A program made the translations under genes and the position numbers. Shown here in pieces: positions 1 through 10,759 of a DNA stretch of 64,000 nt (position 1 is the stretch's first letter; each line of letters opens with the position of its first letter). The stretch is from Cristatella mucedo (taxonomy: Eukaryota > Bryozoa > Phylactolaemata > Cristatellidae), in contig WPIO01000018.1 of the NCBI GenBank assembly GCA_009760855.2, positions 678,501-742,500 of the forward strand, in the 5' to 3' direction. The notes under the pieces are model-generated. The model was not told where the DNA came from and did no database searches. It worked only from the letters and a program-made list of their open reading frames with translations.

Positions 1-344
1 CTGGGTGTGCAAAAATATTGAAAGTCGGTGGTGTTTCGGACGTCGAGAAAATTGGTTTGCTGCTCGTCAGAGTGTGAGCCTCTCTGGTGCTACTCCTAGA
101 TCTATTGGCACATCTAGGCTCATCTGTTTTGGGCAGCTTTCTCTTCACCGCAGTGATCATCCCTTTTCGATCTGGTCTTCAGCTTTTCTTACTTATCTGT
201 GCATGATTCGGTGCATATGACTAGCCAGAGGTCTTAGTAAGCTGTTGCCACGAGTGTCTTCGCGTTTACTTCAGCATGCATCCCTAAGAATGATAACTGT
301 TTGCTTTTCCATGCTTGATACCGTGCAAGCCGCTAACCCATGGC
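1..344. other. Unassigned sequence
   Basis: No gene, RNA or repeat recognised. Confidence 0.4.
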
Positions 345-412
345 TATTGATTCTATTGCAGGGAGTTGTAAAGTGCCTACATAGAGATTAAGTTCTCTTG
401 GGAGGCTAGATA
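345..412 (+). mobile_element. CR1/L2-type LINE or SINE-B 3' tail fragment
   Basis: Contains the tail motif gtaaagtgcctacatagaga followed by ttaagttctct, as found at the 3' end of the LINE copies. Only the tail is left. Confidence 0.6.
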
Positions 413-2195
413 AACTACCTATTACTAGTGTCATCATCACAACGGTCTTGCCCAGTGAATGTGGTAAGCAAAAGCGCGAGCAGAAGCGCACTAAGACACC
501 TTCATCTCTTCTCTTCTTTTCTTTTATATCCCAAAACTAAGTTTTCTTCTTTCTCTTTTCTTCATACTCCTCGTCATCTTTTTTCGTTCCCATGCACATA
601 TCCTCTATTTACGTCCTTCCTTCGCTTTTTGTACTTTCGTCTTCTGTTCTGCACAAGATTTTTGTAATTTCCGTATTTTAGCATGGCTTTCTTGATTGAA
701 TTCTTTAATTTTTCAAACTTAACAATATCTTCCATCGGTGAATTTTAAATCTTAGTCCTTTACTTTTGTTTTGATATTTTGTCTGACTTGTTTTCGGCAT
801 GTGTCAGCTCTCCAGCTTTAAAAACCATTGCCGGTCGTTTCTTTACTTTCTTGGCTCAGTATTATTCAACCAGACACGAAAGCTACCATGCATTCGACCT
901 GCAGATATGCCCGTCGTTACCGAAAAGTTACCGAGTTACAGGTAACCAGTGATGGGCTCTTTTTTCTCTTTTTCCTTCTCCTTCTTTTTCTGCGCTGGTT
1001 GCCATTGACATCCGCTTTGGTGATTCTACGGCTTAGAGTGACAGAGAGTGGGTCCGTCGGCTGCTACTAATTTCAGAAACGTTTATGTAGCAGGCTGTAA
1101 ATAAATCTCTCTCGTCTTCCTTTCGTCACTCAGACATCAGACGCACCAGGTTTCGCCTTTGCTGAGCAGCAGTGTTCTTTCACAACTCTGTAATAAAAAA
1201 GCAACCGCTCACTGTTTCATGACAGATCACTGTAATCTTATATTTCCTTAACGAAATAACTGTAGCTTTCTCTCGCCTGCTACTGTAATTAAGCATGCGA
1301 ATTAATGAACATTGTGGAATGTGTAGGCGCCTCAAGAAAGAGCCGTCAGATAGAGCCACCATTGAGCTGCCAGGTTTGATTTATAAATACTCTGACTGCT
1401 GCAGTTTCTTGACGCCATTAAAATTGCTACGGCATCCTTACATGCACCAGAAGAAAAGCTCACAGGAAATCCTTGCAAAAATGTCACGACAAACTAAAAG
1501 CACGATTGCAACCACCTAGAACACTTGTGGACAAAAAAGTTCGGAAGCTATTAGTAACATTCAAGAGGTGAAGATAACGGAGTAAGTCCAAAGAACTATC
1601 CGGCTACTGGAGTCGCTACATGGCGTTACTAGAAGAAACTTTAGATGCTAATCGAGACACCACAGAACGAGATAAATAATTCATGCATGAATATAGATAG
1701 GCGCCGGATGTGATAAAAAGAAAACACCTGATATCTCATATTAAATGGCGTTGTTGCCTCTACAAGACTGTGAGAAGCTTTCCTACTCATATAACGATTT
1801 TCCGAGCAATCATTTGTACCAAAGACATAACTGACACTCGAGGCCAAGTCAAGTCTGTCAAAAGATATTTTGAGACAGGATACCGATTGCAATTTCCTGG
1901 GTCAGTAGCTTCTTTCAGTCCATTGTTGTTTGGGCATCACTCGCTATACAAGCCCTTTAACTGCTAAAATGTATCGTTGAGCTATATGTCGAAGCACGCT
2001 GGTGAAAGCAATGACTGAAATACTTTACAGAAACTACGGATCATGTGAGTATGCTAATACTCGATCTGGGCGCTATCTGTGACTACCAACATTAAAGTAA
2101 TAAACTGTTACCCGTGAAAAGCTAAAAATGAACACCATGCCACTAAAGTGTATGTTGCTTGCGAAGGCAGAGTTAAAGAGCTGTGGGGCCCAAAG
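413..2195. other. AT-rich intergenic stretch
   Basis: Only short open frames (under 90 codons), with T-rich composition around 480-800. No motif or family recognised. Confidence 0.5.
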
Positions 2196-2202
2196 GTTGT
2201 TG

Positions 2203-2365
2203 GGCCGCGATGGCACACTAGGTATGGTGGTTGCTCTTCACGACCTCAGCGGTGAGGTCGAGGTTTGAATCCTGCCGGGGCAATCCTTTATTGCCGCTGC
2301 AAAGCGGTGGTGAAAGCTTGCGTGGCTCTTCTGTCGCTGCACAAAAAGAGGCTGCTGAAAGAGCG
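2203..2365 (+). mobile_element. SINE-A copy 1
   Basis: tRNA-like head with an A-box like tggcacactagg and a B-box ggtttgaatcc, then the family body (gcaatcctttattgccgctg, then ggctcttctgtcgct). Same order as the copies at 17155, 36125, 46925 and 54460. Confidence 0.8.
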
Positions 2366-2756
2366 AGTATTTTCTTCGGAGAGCGGCTGGCAAGAATCCA
2401 ATGAGGGGGTCATACCGCCTCCTCCAAATGACTACAGAATACCCGAGCCCTGCTACAACGAACTGAGACGACCCTAAGATAAAAAAACATTATACCAAGA
2501 CACATCTGTCACTCTTTTCGCAGAGGTATGACAATTAGCAATTCCAGTTCTCCTCACCGTTCGTCCTCTTCAAGCGACGCAGAACGTGGGAAGCGCCTAC
2601 TGTGTATCGCAGCATGGCAGCCTTGAACTGGCCAAAAATATTCGTATATGTATAATGTATGTATATATAAATATTATGCATTATAAATAAACATATAAAT
2701 CTATATATATCTATATAAGTGTGTGTGTGTGCGCGCGAGCGTATAATTTGTGTGTA

Positions 2757-2872
2757 TAGCACCCTAAGATAATTTGATCTCTATCCAGGTTCTGTACATA
2801 TTCCACGGGGATTGAGCCCACGTCTTTGGTTGTCAAAGGCGAGCGCCTTACTCCTGGGCCAGACCAGGGCGC
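2757..2872 (-). mobile_element. SINE-B copy 1
   Basis: Read on minus: tRNA-like A-box (ggcccaggagtaagg), B-box (gtgggctcaatcc), then a 3' part resembling the LINE tail (ctggatagagatcaaattat). It abuts a minus-strand LINE tail. Confidence 0.65.
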
Positions 2873-2880
2873 AGGGCATC

Positions 2881-3150
2881 ATAATAATAATACATTTGCA
2901 TGGCACCCTCACAGAACTTAATCTCTGTCTAGGCACTTCACATATGCTGTAAAGGAAGCATGGTCAAATGGTTTGCGGTAACATGTACAATGTCAGCAGC
3001 ATAACATGACTTTAGGTGACACGCACAAGGTCAACATGCAAATATTGTTAATAGACAGCATGCACAGTGTCAGCACGCGTAAGCCCAAAGATGGCGAATC
3101 ACGGGGACCCATTCAATGCTGATGCAAACAGGCACGTCGTAAACTTGTGT
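2881..3150 (-). mobile_element. CR1/L2-type LINE 3' end, decayed
   Basis: Minus-strand copy. An (ATA)n tail at its start, then the conserved 3' UTR (acttaatctctgtctaggca; catgcacagtgtcagcac), ending in the coding remnant for the C-terminus (gtgggtccctgtgattcg in better copies). Confidence 0.75.
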
Positions 3151-3217
3151 GATGCCTAGAAAGAGAATGAATTCTCTGAGGGCACAAAGTCAAATTTTTT
3201 ATTATTATTATTATTAT
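3151..3217 (+). mobile_element. LINE 3' tail, opposite orientation
   Basis: Plus-strand gcctagaaagagaatgaatt followed by ctctgagggca and a (TTA)n tail. It lies head-on against the minus-strand copy just before it. Confidence 0.65.
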
Positions 3218-3518
3218 CATAAATTTATTCCGGCGGTCTAGCCAAGACGGCGAGGATCGCAATTAGTTGGTCAAACCTGCGTCCCACCGGAAGCCGTGGT
3301 CTCGAAAGTCGCTCTGTGGGCTTGCTACACAGTCCAAGCGGTGCAATGGTGCAGTGAGGTTCCGGGAAAGCTACCGCCGTCGCTGAAAGTGGTCGGAGCA
3401 CGGACTGGAGATAGTCAAGCAGTCCAAACGAACAGTGCATCACGGAGGAATTTACCGATTTCTATTTTTTCCCAATGCAAAACACGTCACCAAAAAGTAC
3501 ATTCACTGACCGTACGAA

Positions 3519-3524
3519 TGATAC

Positions 3525-3573
<49 letters not shown>
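3519..3573. repeat. (ATAC)n/(AT)n microsatellite
   Basis: Pure tetra- then dinucleotide repeat visible in the sequence. Confidence 0.95.
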
Positions 3574-3575
<2 letters not shown>

Positions 3576-3789
3576 AGCTTTCAGCTAATATGCCATCGTT
3601 TTTTCATAGAGCCAGTACACTTTCAGTTACGTGAATATTGCCGACACCAGGATGAGAGGGAAGTGAGCTGGCTCTGTGCCAAATCCCGAGGTAACAGTGC
3701 CGACTCAGCTGTTATGGGCACTGCACTTATAGCCAAAAGTGCGCTCAGTCTATAAATAGACGATGTCGTATTAGTTTATATACGTATGC

Positions 3790-3796
<7 letters not shown>

Positions 3797-3840
<44 letters not shown>
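3797..3840. repeat. (AT)n microsatellite at the foldback border
   Basis: Uninterrupted AT repeat directly before the left arm of the inverted repeat that starts at 3841. Confidence 0.95.
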
Positions 3841-3841
<1 letters not shown>

Positions 3842-4465
3842 TCAGTATTTTATTTCTTTCCGGTAGGTCTGATTACCCATCTAGGTCGCTGGTTGCGAAG
3901 TCACGCCTAAGAGCTTGTTCTGCTTCGGTGCACAAATTGAACTTCCGTGCTTGTAAATTCGCTTAACGAAGAACTCAAGCTCCTAACTAAGCCTGTCAAC
4001 GTTGGCATACAGCAAGCTACTGAACAGTGTGTGTCCTAAGTCTAACTAAGGTATTGCAATTTTGAAAGCTGAGTAGCTTGATAAAGACCTTTCTCTTACG
4101 GAGCTGCGAAAACGATATATATATTTATATACATATCGTTTTCGCAGCTCCGTAAGAGAAAGGTCTTTATCAACTCCCTCAGACCTGACGAGCACAGGTT
4201 TCGTTAGGCTTCCTTCGCTGAACGTCTTTTTACTCAGCTTTCAAAATTGCAATACCTCAGTTAGACTTAGGACACACACTGTTCAGTAGCTTGCTGTATG
4301 CCAACGTTGACAGGCTTAGTTAGGAGCTTGAGTTCTTCGTTAAGCGAATTTACAAGCACGGAAGTTCAATTTGTGCACCGAAGGAGAACAAGCTCTTAGG
4401 CGTGACTTCGCAACCAGCGACCTAGATGGGTAAGCAGACCTACCGGAAAGAAATAAAATACTGAG
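3841..4465. mobile_element. Foldback (long inverted-repeat) element
   Basis: The left arm, about 3841-4119, is the near-perfect reverse complement of the right arm, about 4132-4465, around a short AT-rich loop (atatttatata). The outer ends read ctcagtattttatttctttc and its complement. The right arm carries about 54 extra bases (near 4171-4228) absent from the left, and there are scattered single mismatches. It encodes nothing recognisable. It could be a foldback or MITE-like transposon, or a local inverted duplication. Confidence 0.85.
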
Positions 4466-4668
4466 TTTCATTTAAAAAAATGTCTACTGATCTCGAGAGC
4501 TGTAATGGATATTTACGTGAGCAATGTGGCACCCGGAGGGACAGCCTAGATGGGTAAGCAGACCTACCGGAAAGAAATAAAATACTGAGTTTCATTTTAA
4601 AAAATGTCTACTGATCTCGAGAGCTGTAATGGATATTTACGTGAGCAATGTGGCACCCGGAGGGACAG
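4421..4668. repeat. 124-bp tandem duplication
   Basis: Two head-to-tail copies (4421-4544 and 4545-4668) that are almost identical, differing in the T/A split of one A-rich run. The first copy includes the outer end of the right foldback arm, so the duplication came after, or together with, the foldback. Confidence 0.95.
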
Positions 4669-4734
4669 CCTGGAGGGTCACATGAATAACTGCGATCCAT
4701 TGCTATACAGCTTTCAATAATAAACGGCAGGAAA

Positions 4735-5309
4735 CTGCGGTTGTTTGATTTAAAATTCCGAAGAGCGGTGTTATGGGTTTACCCAATAAATGTCATGCGA
4801 TTGCGCTTGCGCGTTCTCGTGCTTAGGCCTCAAACGGCCCGGTCCAGCCAGCCTGCGACGCGTGCTAACGGCGATACAGATGCCATTTCCAGAGAATGCT
4901 TCGGAAGACTGCGCTTTTGATTCGAAATTATAGAGAACGGAATGCCAAGTTTACCTATCAAGTTCTTCGTGCGATTGCGCTCGCGCGCTCTCGTGCTTGG
5001 GCCTCCAGTGGCCTGGCATAAGAAATGGCAGCCAAACCAAACATTTGAGCCGCAATAAAGCTGCCATTACCGCAAACAGCTTCTTCACGCAGCTGCTGCT
5101 TTGATTTCAAATTACAGACAACAGTGCTCCGCGTTTACTAAACAGATTTCAGACGACTGCACTTTCACGTTCTCGTGCTATGGCCAACGATGACCCGAGC
5201 CAGCTAGCCTCTCTAGATATTCGAACTGCGATACGCAGCTGCTAATCCAATACTAGCGTTGCGCAGCTGCGGTTTTGGTGTCACGTAATAGAAAGCAGTG
5301 TAACGGGTT
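4735..5309 (+). repeat. Degenerate tandem satellite, unit about 185 bp
   Basis: Three and a part units, each with a gctg..gtttgattt-like start, an attcagaga-like block, a gcgattgcgcttgcgcg-like block, a ctcgtgct..ggcc block and a ccagccagcct end. The fourth unit is cut by the LINE at 5310. Confidence 0.7.
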
Positions 5310-5778
5310 ACTACCCCATCAGGCCAAGCATCGTACCACCCGCTTTTCGGAATCCAACAGTCTGGAAATACCTCGTACAAACCTTAAATCCTTTGGAGAC
5401 CATGCATTCAGCTCGTATGCTCCCAAAGCCTGGAACTCCCTCCCGACCTGCATCAGAACATCCCCTGACCTGACCACATTTGAAAGAAACTTAATAACAC
5501 ACCTATTTAGGACAGCATTTAGTGGGTCCCTGTGATTCGTCCTTGATGTGCTTATGCGTGCTGACACTGTGCATGCTGCCACTAACCACATTTGCATGCT
5601 GACCCTGTGCGTGTCACCCCTAACCATGTTATTCATTTTGTTTGTTTTTCAAGCATGATTTTACTTACTATTCAATTGCATATCACTTTGCAGCAAATGT
5701 AAAGCGCCTAGATAGAGATTGAGTTCTCTGATGGCGCTTTATCAAGTGCAATATTATCATTATTATTATTATTATTAA
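5310..5778 (+). mobile_element. CR1/L2-type LINE, 5'-truncated copy
   Basis: Starts in the C-terminal coding part ([38 protein letters not shown]), then a 3' UTR with gcaaatgtaaagcgcctaga, a stem closed by ggcgctttatc, and an (ATT)n tail. It keeps 86 codons of open frame and lacks the polymerase core. Confidence 0.9.
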
Positions 5779-5869
5779 CCAGCCAAATTGCACAGCAAAG
5801 CGCATGGGCATCCTCATACTGTGGCTTCCGATGAAAACCGGTGGGTGAACGTGGAAAGCTGTTGGCTAT

Positions 5870-6070
5870 AATTTGAAATTAAACCACAGTTGCGTGCAGC
5901 ATTTTCCGAAAGTAGCAGCACTATCGCCGTTCGTGCGCGCGCGTAAAAGGGCTGGCTGGTCCGGGCCATTTGAGGCCATAGCACGAGAAAACGAAAGCAT
6001 TTTATTGCATGAAATTTGGTGGTGAAATGGTTAATAGCATTCTGTATAGTTTGGAATCGACGCAGCGGTA
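5870..6070 (-). repeat. Inverted unit of the same satellite
   Basis: Read on minus it has ctcgtgctatggcctcaaa and ggcccggaccagccagcc, as in the units at 4735-5270. It is in opposite orientation on the far side of the inserted LINE. Confidence 0.55.
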
Positions 6071-6119
6071 TTCTGACGTCCGTCTATTGTTGACGTGGAA
6101 GCTGCATAACAGAGTGTCA

Positions 6120-7125
6120 CCATTATTCGTGCGACCTCATCCAGGTAGATGGCAGCAAGATGGCGACGCCGTCCAATTGCAACACCGCTGCGTGCGGCGA
6201 CTGCAGTGTTTCGCGCACACTTACTTCCTCTTTTCACGAACTTCCTCTTTCCCCTGCCCGGTGGTCGGGTGCACTTCTGCCGACGGGACAGGCGGTGAAG
6301 AGTTCACGCCACGCCGACGAAGCCGGAGCCCTTCGGCGAATTCTCTAGCTGCTATTTACTCGCGCGGCGAAGGCTAATCTTAGCTCAGGCGAGCCGCTCC
6401 AGGATGCGGGCGCGACGGCGAGCAGCGAGTGAGCTACGAACGAGCGCTCGGCGCGCACAGGCCGCGGTACTTGCCGTACTTCTCAGCGGCGCAGCGCAGG
6501 GGTCGCCAGCAGCAGCCGCCACCGCCGCCGTCGCCGCCGTCTCGGAGTCGCCCCGCGGCCTGCGCTCGCGCTCGCCTCGCTCGGATCAAATCGACAGCGA
6601 GGCCAGCTTCGCGAAGCTTCGCGCACCGAGCCTCCTCCGCGACGGCATCCTGCTTTCGGCGGCCAGGTGCGATGGCCTCCTGAGCGCGCTTCCTGCCGCA
6701 GCTTCAGCGGAAACGTACGGTCCGGCGTCGCGAAGGGTCGAGGAGGCGGCCGGGCCGCGAGCCAGCCGATGCAACGCGACGGCCCCGCGCGCGCGCGCGA
6801 GCGTTGCGCTTAAAGAGCACTCTTCTGACTTTTCGCTCTGGCACTTTGCTAGCGAGTCGCCCGGCGATTCGTTCGGCTCCTTCTCGTTCTCCTGTACTGA
6901 AGGAGCTGCGATGGCCCTGCTCGATCGACGAATGCAGAGCACGCTATTCTTACTCTGAACCGCAACGACCCTGCCTCCTCCCTACCCTTAAATTGGCTTG
7001 CCTTGGCTCCTGCATGCCTGGCTAACGTGCTGCACCGGTGTGCGGCCTCCGCTGCTGGCCCTCGGCCACTCCTGGGACGATAAATTAGCCGCTCAGCTCC
7101 TACGCGCTTAAAGACCTCGGCGGCA
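6120..7125. promoter_or_regulatory. GC- and CpG-rich island, no assigned gene
   Basis: Abrupt change to CG-dense sequence, with purine/pyrimidine alternation near 6787-6800. Open frames on both strands (184 codons at 6404-6958 on plus; 118 codons at 6586-6942 on minus) are rich in Ala, Arg and Ser, as random GC-rich DNA would be. It could be the promoter or first exon of a neighbouring gene. I see no conserved peptide. Confidence 0.35.
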
Positions 7126-7189
7126 GAGGAGTGGTTGCTGCTCTGCAAATCCTTAGCCTGTGAAAATCACGAGTGTCAATTCTTACGCA

Positions 7190-7450
7190 ACGGCGTCTCT
7201 CCTCCTGCTGCCCACTGTGGCATATCCTTCTCAGCCGTCCTGAGCTGCTGCTTCCGTGCCTCAGACTCCCTCGACGGCCCTACTGAATCCGCTTTAATTC
7301 TCACTTCCTCTTTGGTACGCGAGATGAAGTCTGCTAGCTAACGCGTATGCCCACAGAAAGCCTCTTAGACTTAAAGCTCTCTATAGATATCTCCCCATGC
7401 GTAGCACCCACTTAATCATTGCGGCTTTTAGAGTTGCAGGCAGAAAAAAG
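7190..7450 (+). mobile_element. SINE-C copy, decayed
   Basis: Resembles the repeat at 45375-45650: ctgctgcccactgtggc, cacttcctctttg, gagatgaagtctgctagct, then acccacttaat..ggctttt. Divergent and probably old. Confidence 0.5.
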
Positions 7451-10079
7451 CATGCCATTGCTGCTTGAGTATAATAGCGCGGCTCTATATTTTGTTTTGC
7501 GTTGGGAGTCGCCTTGCTGTATAACATCCTGGCCACGGTCGACGGCGAGTCAGTGTCTTTCCAGTACTCGTTGTACATATGTGATTCTCTCCACGGTCTG
7601 CTGACCATTTCCATCAACATAAAGGCACCATTCATCGTTCCTTGGCCGAAGAGAAATGTCGTCATCGGCACGTCGGCATCAATGGCATTAAATATCCCGG
7701 ATGAAATTGAAAAATAATTCCTCCTGGCTTAGGTTGCAGCTCTGCATTGATTAATTGCGAGAGGGCTAACACCAGAAGCAATTCACAATTCTTCTAGGCA
7801 GAATTGATATCGGATACGTGGGTTTTGCTATGCATGCCATCAAACGTTTTCGACCTTTATTTTCTGAAATAATGTAAATGTAAAGCAAAACTTTTCTAAT
7901 CAAAATTAGAGAAACGCTAGCGCAATATGGTATGAGCAGAGCGGACCTAGCATTTCAAATCTCACTCAGGCCCGCAAAGTATTGGCAGAGTTATAAAATT
8001 TTCAAAGCAAACAGCTACACTGTAAATGAAGCTGTATAGAAGTAATAAGCATGCACCTCAACAAGATTAACACATGTACCTCGATCTAACCAGGTTCAAC
8101 CAGTTGGAAAGTCGCAAATGATGACGAGATGGGTAACTCGTTTGTTGTAGACACACTGTTTCCGGTTTACATCTGGGTTAGCCGTGATTTGCATAATCAT
8201 GTTTACTTTTATATGGAAGTCGTTAGAATTGTTGATCTACTTAAAACAATTTCGTCTTTTGAAAGACAGCCTAGACAAGTATTCAACCAACTTTCTAAGT
8301 TTGTTCTTGACAATCTGCCTTAGAGCCAGCCCGTAGGCTGAGGCAACATTGGCTAAAAGCTATGCAGTCGTACTGCTCGTTGGGAAGTCACAAGAAAGTA
8401 AAGCAGAAAAAGTCGGCGGCATACGTCCGCATTTATATACCGACCGGCGAGAGAACCTCGTCACAAAACTTGCCATCAGTACTATAGGTTTGCCTGTGAC
8501 AAGACTCAAAACCACAGCTCGAGTTGTGAAGTTGGAACACCTTGCCCCTAGGCTAAGACCCTGGAATCCTGAGCTGACAATCACCCAAGTGCAGGAGCTA
8601 TAATAAGAGCCGCATGATTTCCACGTTCAGTGGATCGGCTGCGACTTTACCTATCGGTGCTGCTCGAATGTAGGTCTGCACTGCGAGCTGTGCCTAATCC
8701 CAGCATCTCAAACTTAGGATGCATCCAGATGGCATTCATTCCTACAACAGGTTGATTCCGGTGTCAAGAAATGTGACGTCAGAGCTCACATTACGATCGG
8801 CGTAGGGTATTTTGGTAAGCCTATCACTTGCGGGTTTAAGTAACTCAAAACTAGTGAGCATAAAAAATGCCCTGGGTTTTTAGTGACGATAAAATTTCAG
8901 TGACGAATCCACAGAAGAGAAATCATCTAGACATAAGGACAGGGAAAAGAAAGAGCTTCCTCGAGTTGTCAGAAGCGCACAAAGGAGTCGCCGAATGCTG
9001 CAAGCCTTAGATAGATAGATGGCAGGTGTTCTCTGACGTCGAAAAGCATGGGCACAAAGACCTATAGTTCTGCCGTCGCACTGAATGTCGCCAAAGCGCA
9101 GTTCCTCCTCGGGCATTAACGGCGGTCGCCAACTGTTGTATGCCTTGCAATGCAGATACGGAGCGCCGATGGGCCAACTCGCCACCTTCGCTTTACAAGC
9201 TAATGCCACACCGTTTCAGACTCAACATCGAATCACAGGTAATAGCCAGTTCGCCGACTTCTTATCGGGCCCCGAGATGCCGACTCGGTGGCGCTCCCTC
9301 GGTTGACACTGCTATGCTGCGTACAAAGTCAAAGCGCAGGGTTCGGCGGCCTCGCCAGAAACCCTCGAGTGGTCCCCCAAGCGCTCACTCGGTCAAGCTG
9401 CAAGCTGTCCGTCACCCTAATGGTGTGCTGGTCACATGCCCAGGCGCCGGCTCCACTTTCAGCCAGTCGTGCCACCGCAACTGATCGGTCCGCCTCTCGA
9501 ACACGCGCAGGCGTACCGAAAGCTTTCCGCTCGCTCATCCTTTGAAAGGCATCCTCGTTCAACTCCTAACCGTGCGCTCAGCACGCTTTCTGCTGCACAC
9601 ACGTAAGAGCTTCGTGGAGTCCGCTAAATGAATGGTTCGCAACGCATCGCCAATATTGAGTCAGACCCTCCCACCCCGTACAGTCGCCGACTAGCAAGTA
9701 GCTTGACCAGCATCGGAGCAGCAGCCTAACGCCTCAGCAGTTAGTGGAGCAGCAGACTCGAAGCGATTGGCCACAGCTAGAGGCACCCTAGACGGACGCC
9801 AATATTTGGTGCACCGCAAAAGATCGCTCCGTTCATCATATCATCCGCCAGTGCAGCAGACAACTGCTCATTACCTGCAGCCAGGCTCTTGAATGAAATG
9901 ATAGCTTCTGGCTTCTCAAGCCGTGTATCATGTTTTCTTCTTTCAATATACGGAGTTTCAACGACGGTCTTCACCTGAGTGCCGGCTGTCATCTTGTCAC
10001 CCTTAGCGTATGCTAAATTAACAGCAGCAGGTTCATTTCCAATACCATCGTTAGTACACTCTGTGATAACAGAACTATC
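7451..10079. other. Unassigned intergenic stretch
   Basis: Short open frames only, the longest 114 codons at 9140-9484. No conserved domain recognised. Part may be older retroelement sequence lying 5' of the LTR remnant that ends at 10201. Confidence 0.4.
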
Positions 10080-10201
10080 GGGCGGAACCGCAACAACGTG
10101 ACTAATCAGGAGAGGCCTTGCTCACGGTGCGGTCCTGGAGTCGACATAAGATGGTTGCCAATAAACGTGGTCTGTTCGTTGTGCTGCGTCTTATCATTCC
10201 A
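10080..10201 (+). mobile_element. LTR-retrotransposon LTR 3' end (partial)
   Basis: Sequence ending ..atcattcca, followed at once by tggtggcagcgg, the layout of an LTR end (CA) and tRNA primer-binding site. An aataaa motif lies about 30 bases before the end. The 5' border of the LTR was not found. Confidence 0.5.
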
Positions 10202-10248
10202 TGGTGGCAGCGGTGAAGTTATAGAGTTTCGCCCTGAAAATCAAAGAT

Positions 10249-10428
10249 ATGGCCAAGTGTAACCCTCCAGCGGAATTCACATTTGATAAGCCGGCGTTAT
10301 GGACGGCTTGGAGAAATCTGATCTCGTGTTTCTCTGACCGGGAAATTGTTACAAAAAAAAGTGTGAAAAGGGTGAAAAAGGTCCAAAGTGGGAATCTTTG
10401 TGTATCTTTAAGTCAAATAAATACATAA
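10249..10428 (+). pseudogene. Gag N-terminal remnant of a Gypsy-type element
   Basis: ATG 48 nt after the LTR end, encoding MAKCNPPAEFTFDKPALW and then TAWRNLISCF. A Pro-rich start, then F.FDKP..W..W, is the usual opening of Gypsy-family Gag in animals. The frame closes after 59 codons, and the last part (Lys/Val-rich) no longer looks like Gag. No pol follows, so this is a 5' stump of the element. Confidence 0.55.
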
Positions 10429-10507
10429 ACAGAAGCGAGAAACATAAAACAAGGCATTTTCACATCTTCTCCGGGTACTATTATAAATTACGTTAGTTAG
10501 CTCTTTT

Positions 10508-10735
10508 CCCTGTAGGCTTAATGACCTTGTAATGTAAAGTAATGTATCTCCGTCTGTAACTCCACAAAGCCATAAAGACCGTGTGGGTGTTAAGTAGGAG
10601 AGTTTTGTATAGCGCACTCACAGCCTAAGCGACTTTCGGTACGCATTCGGTAGCCAACAGACTTCGTCTCATGCAAAAAAGAGAAAGTGGGAAGCATAAC
10701 AGAGTCGGGAGAGCAGTTGAGGTAGTGAATAGAGC
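10508..10735 (-). mobile_element. SINE-C copy, minus strand
   Basis: Read on minus: cttcccactttctctttttt, gcatgagacgaagtctgttg, gctaccgaatgcg, tgtggagttacagacggaga, ending in an acattac tail. The same order occurs at 45470-45640. Confidence 0.8.
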
Positions 10736-10759
10736 TAGTGAGTACCTTCAGTAGTGCTA

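Noticed and set aside
6404-6958. 184-codon frame in the GC-rich island
   Set aside because: Ala/Arg/Ser-rich with overlapping open frames on both strands, as expected in CG-dense DNA; no motif.
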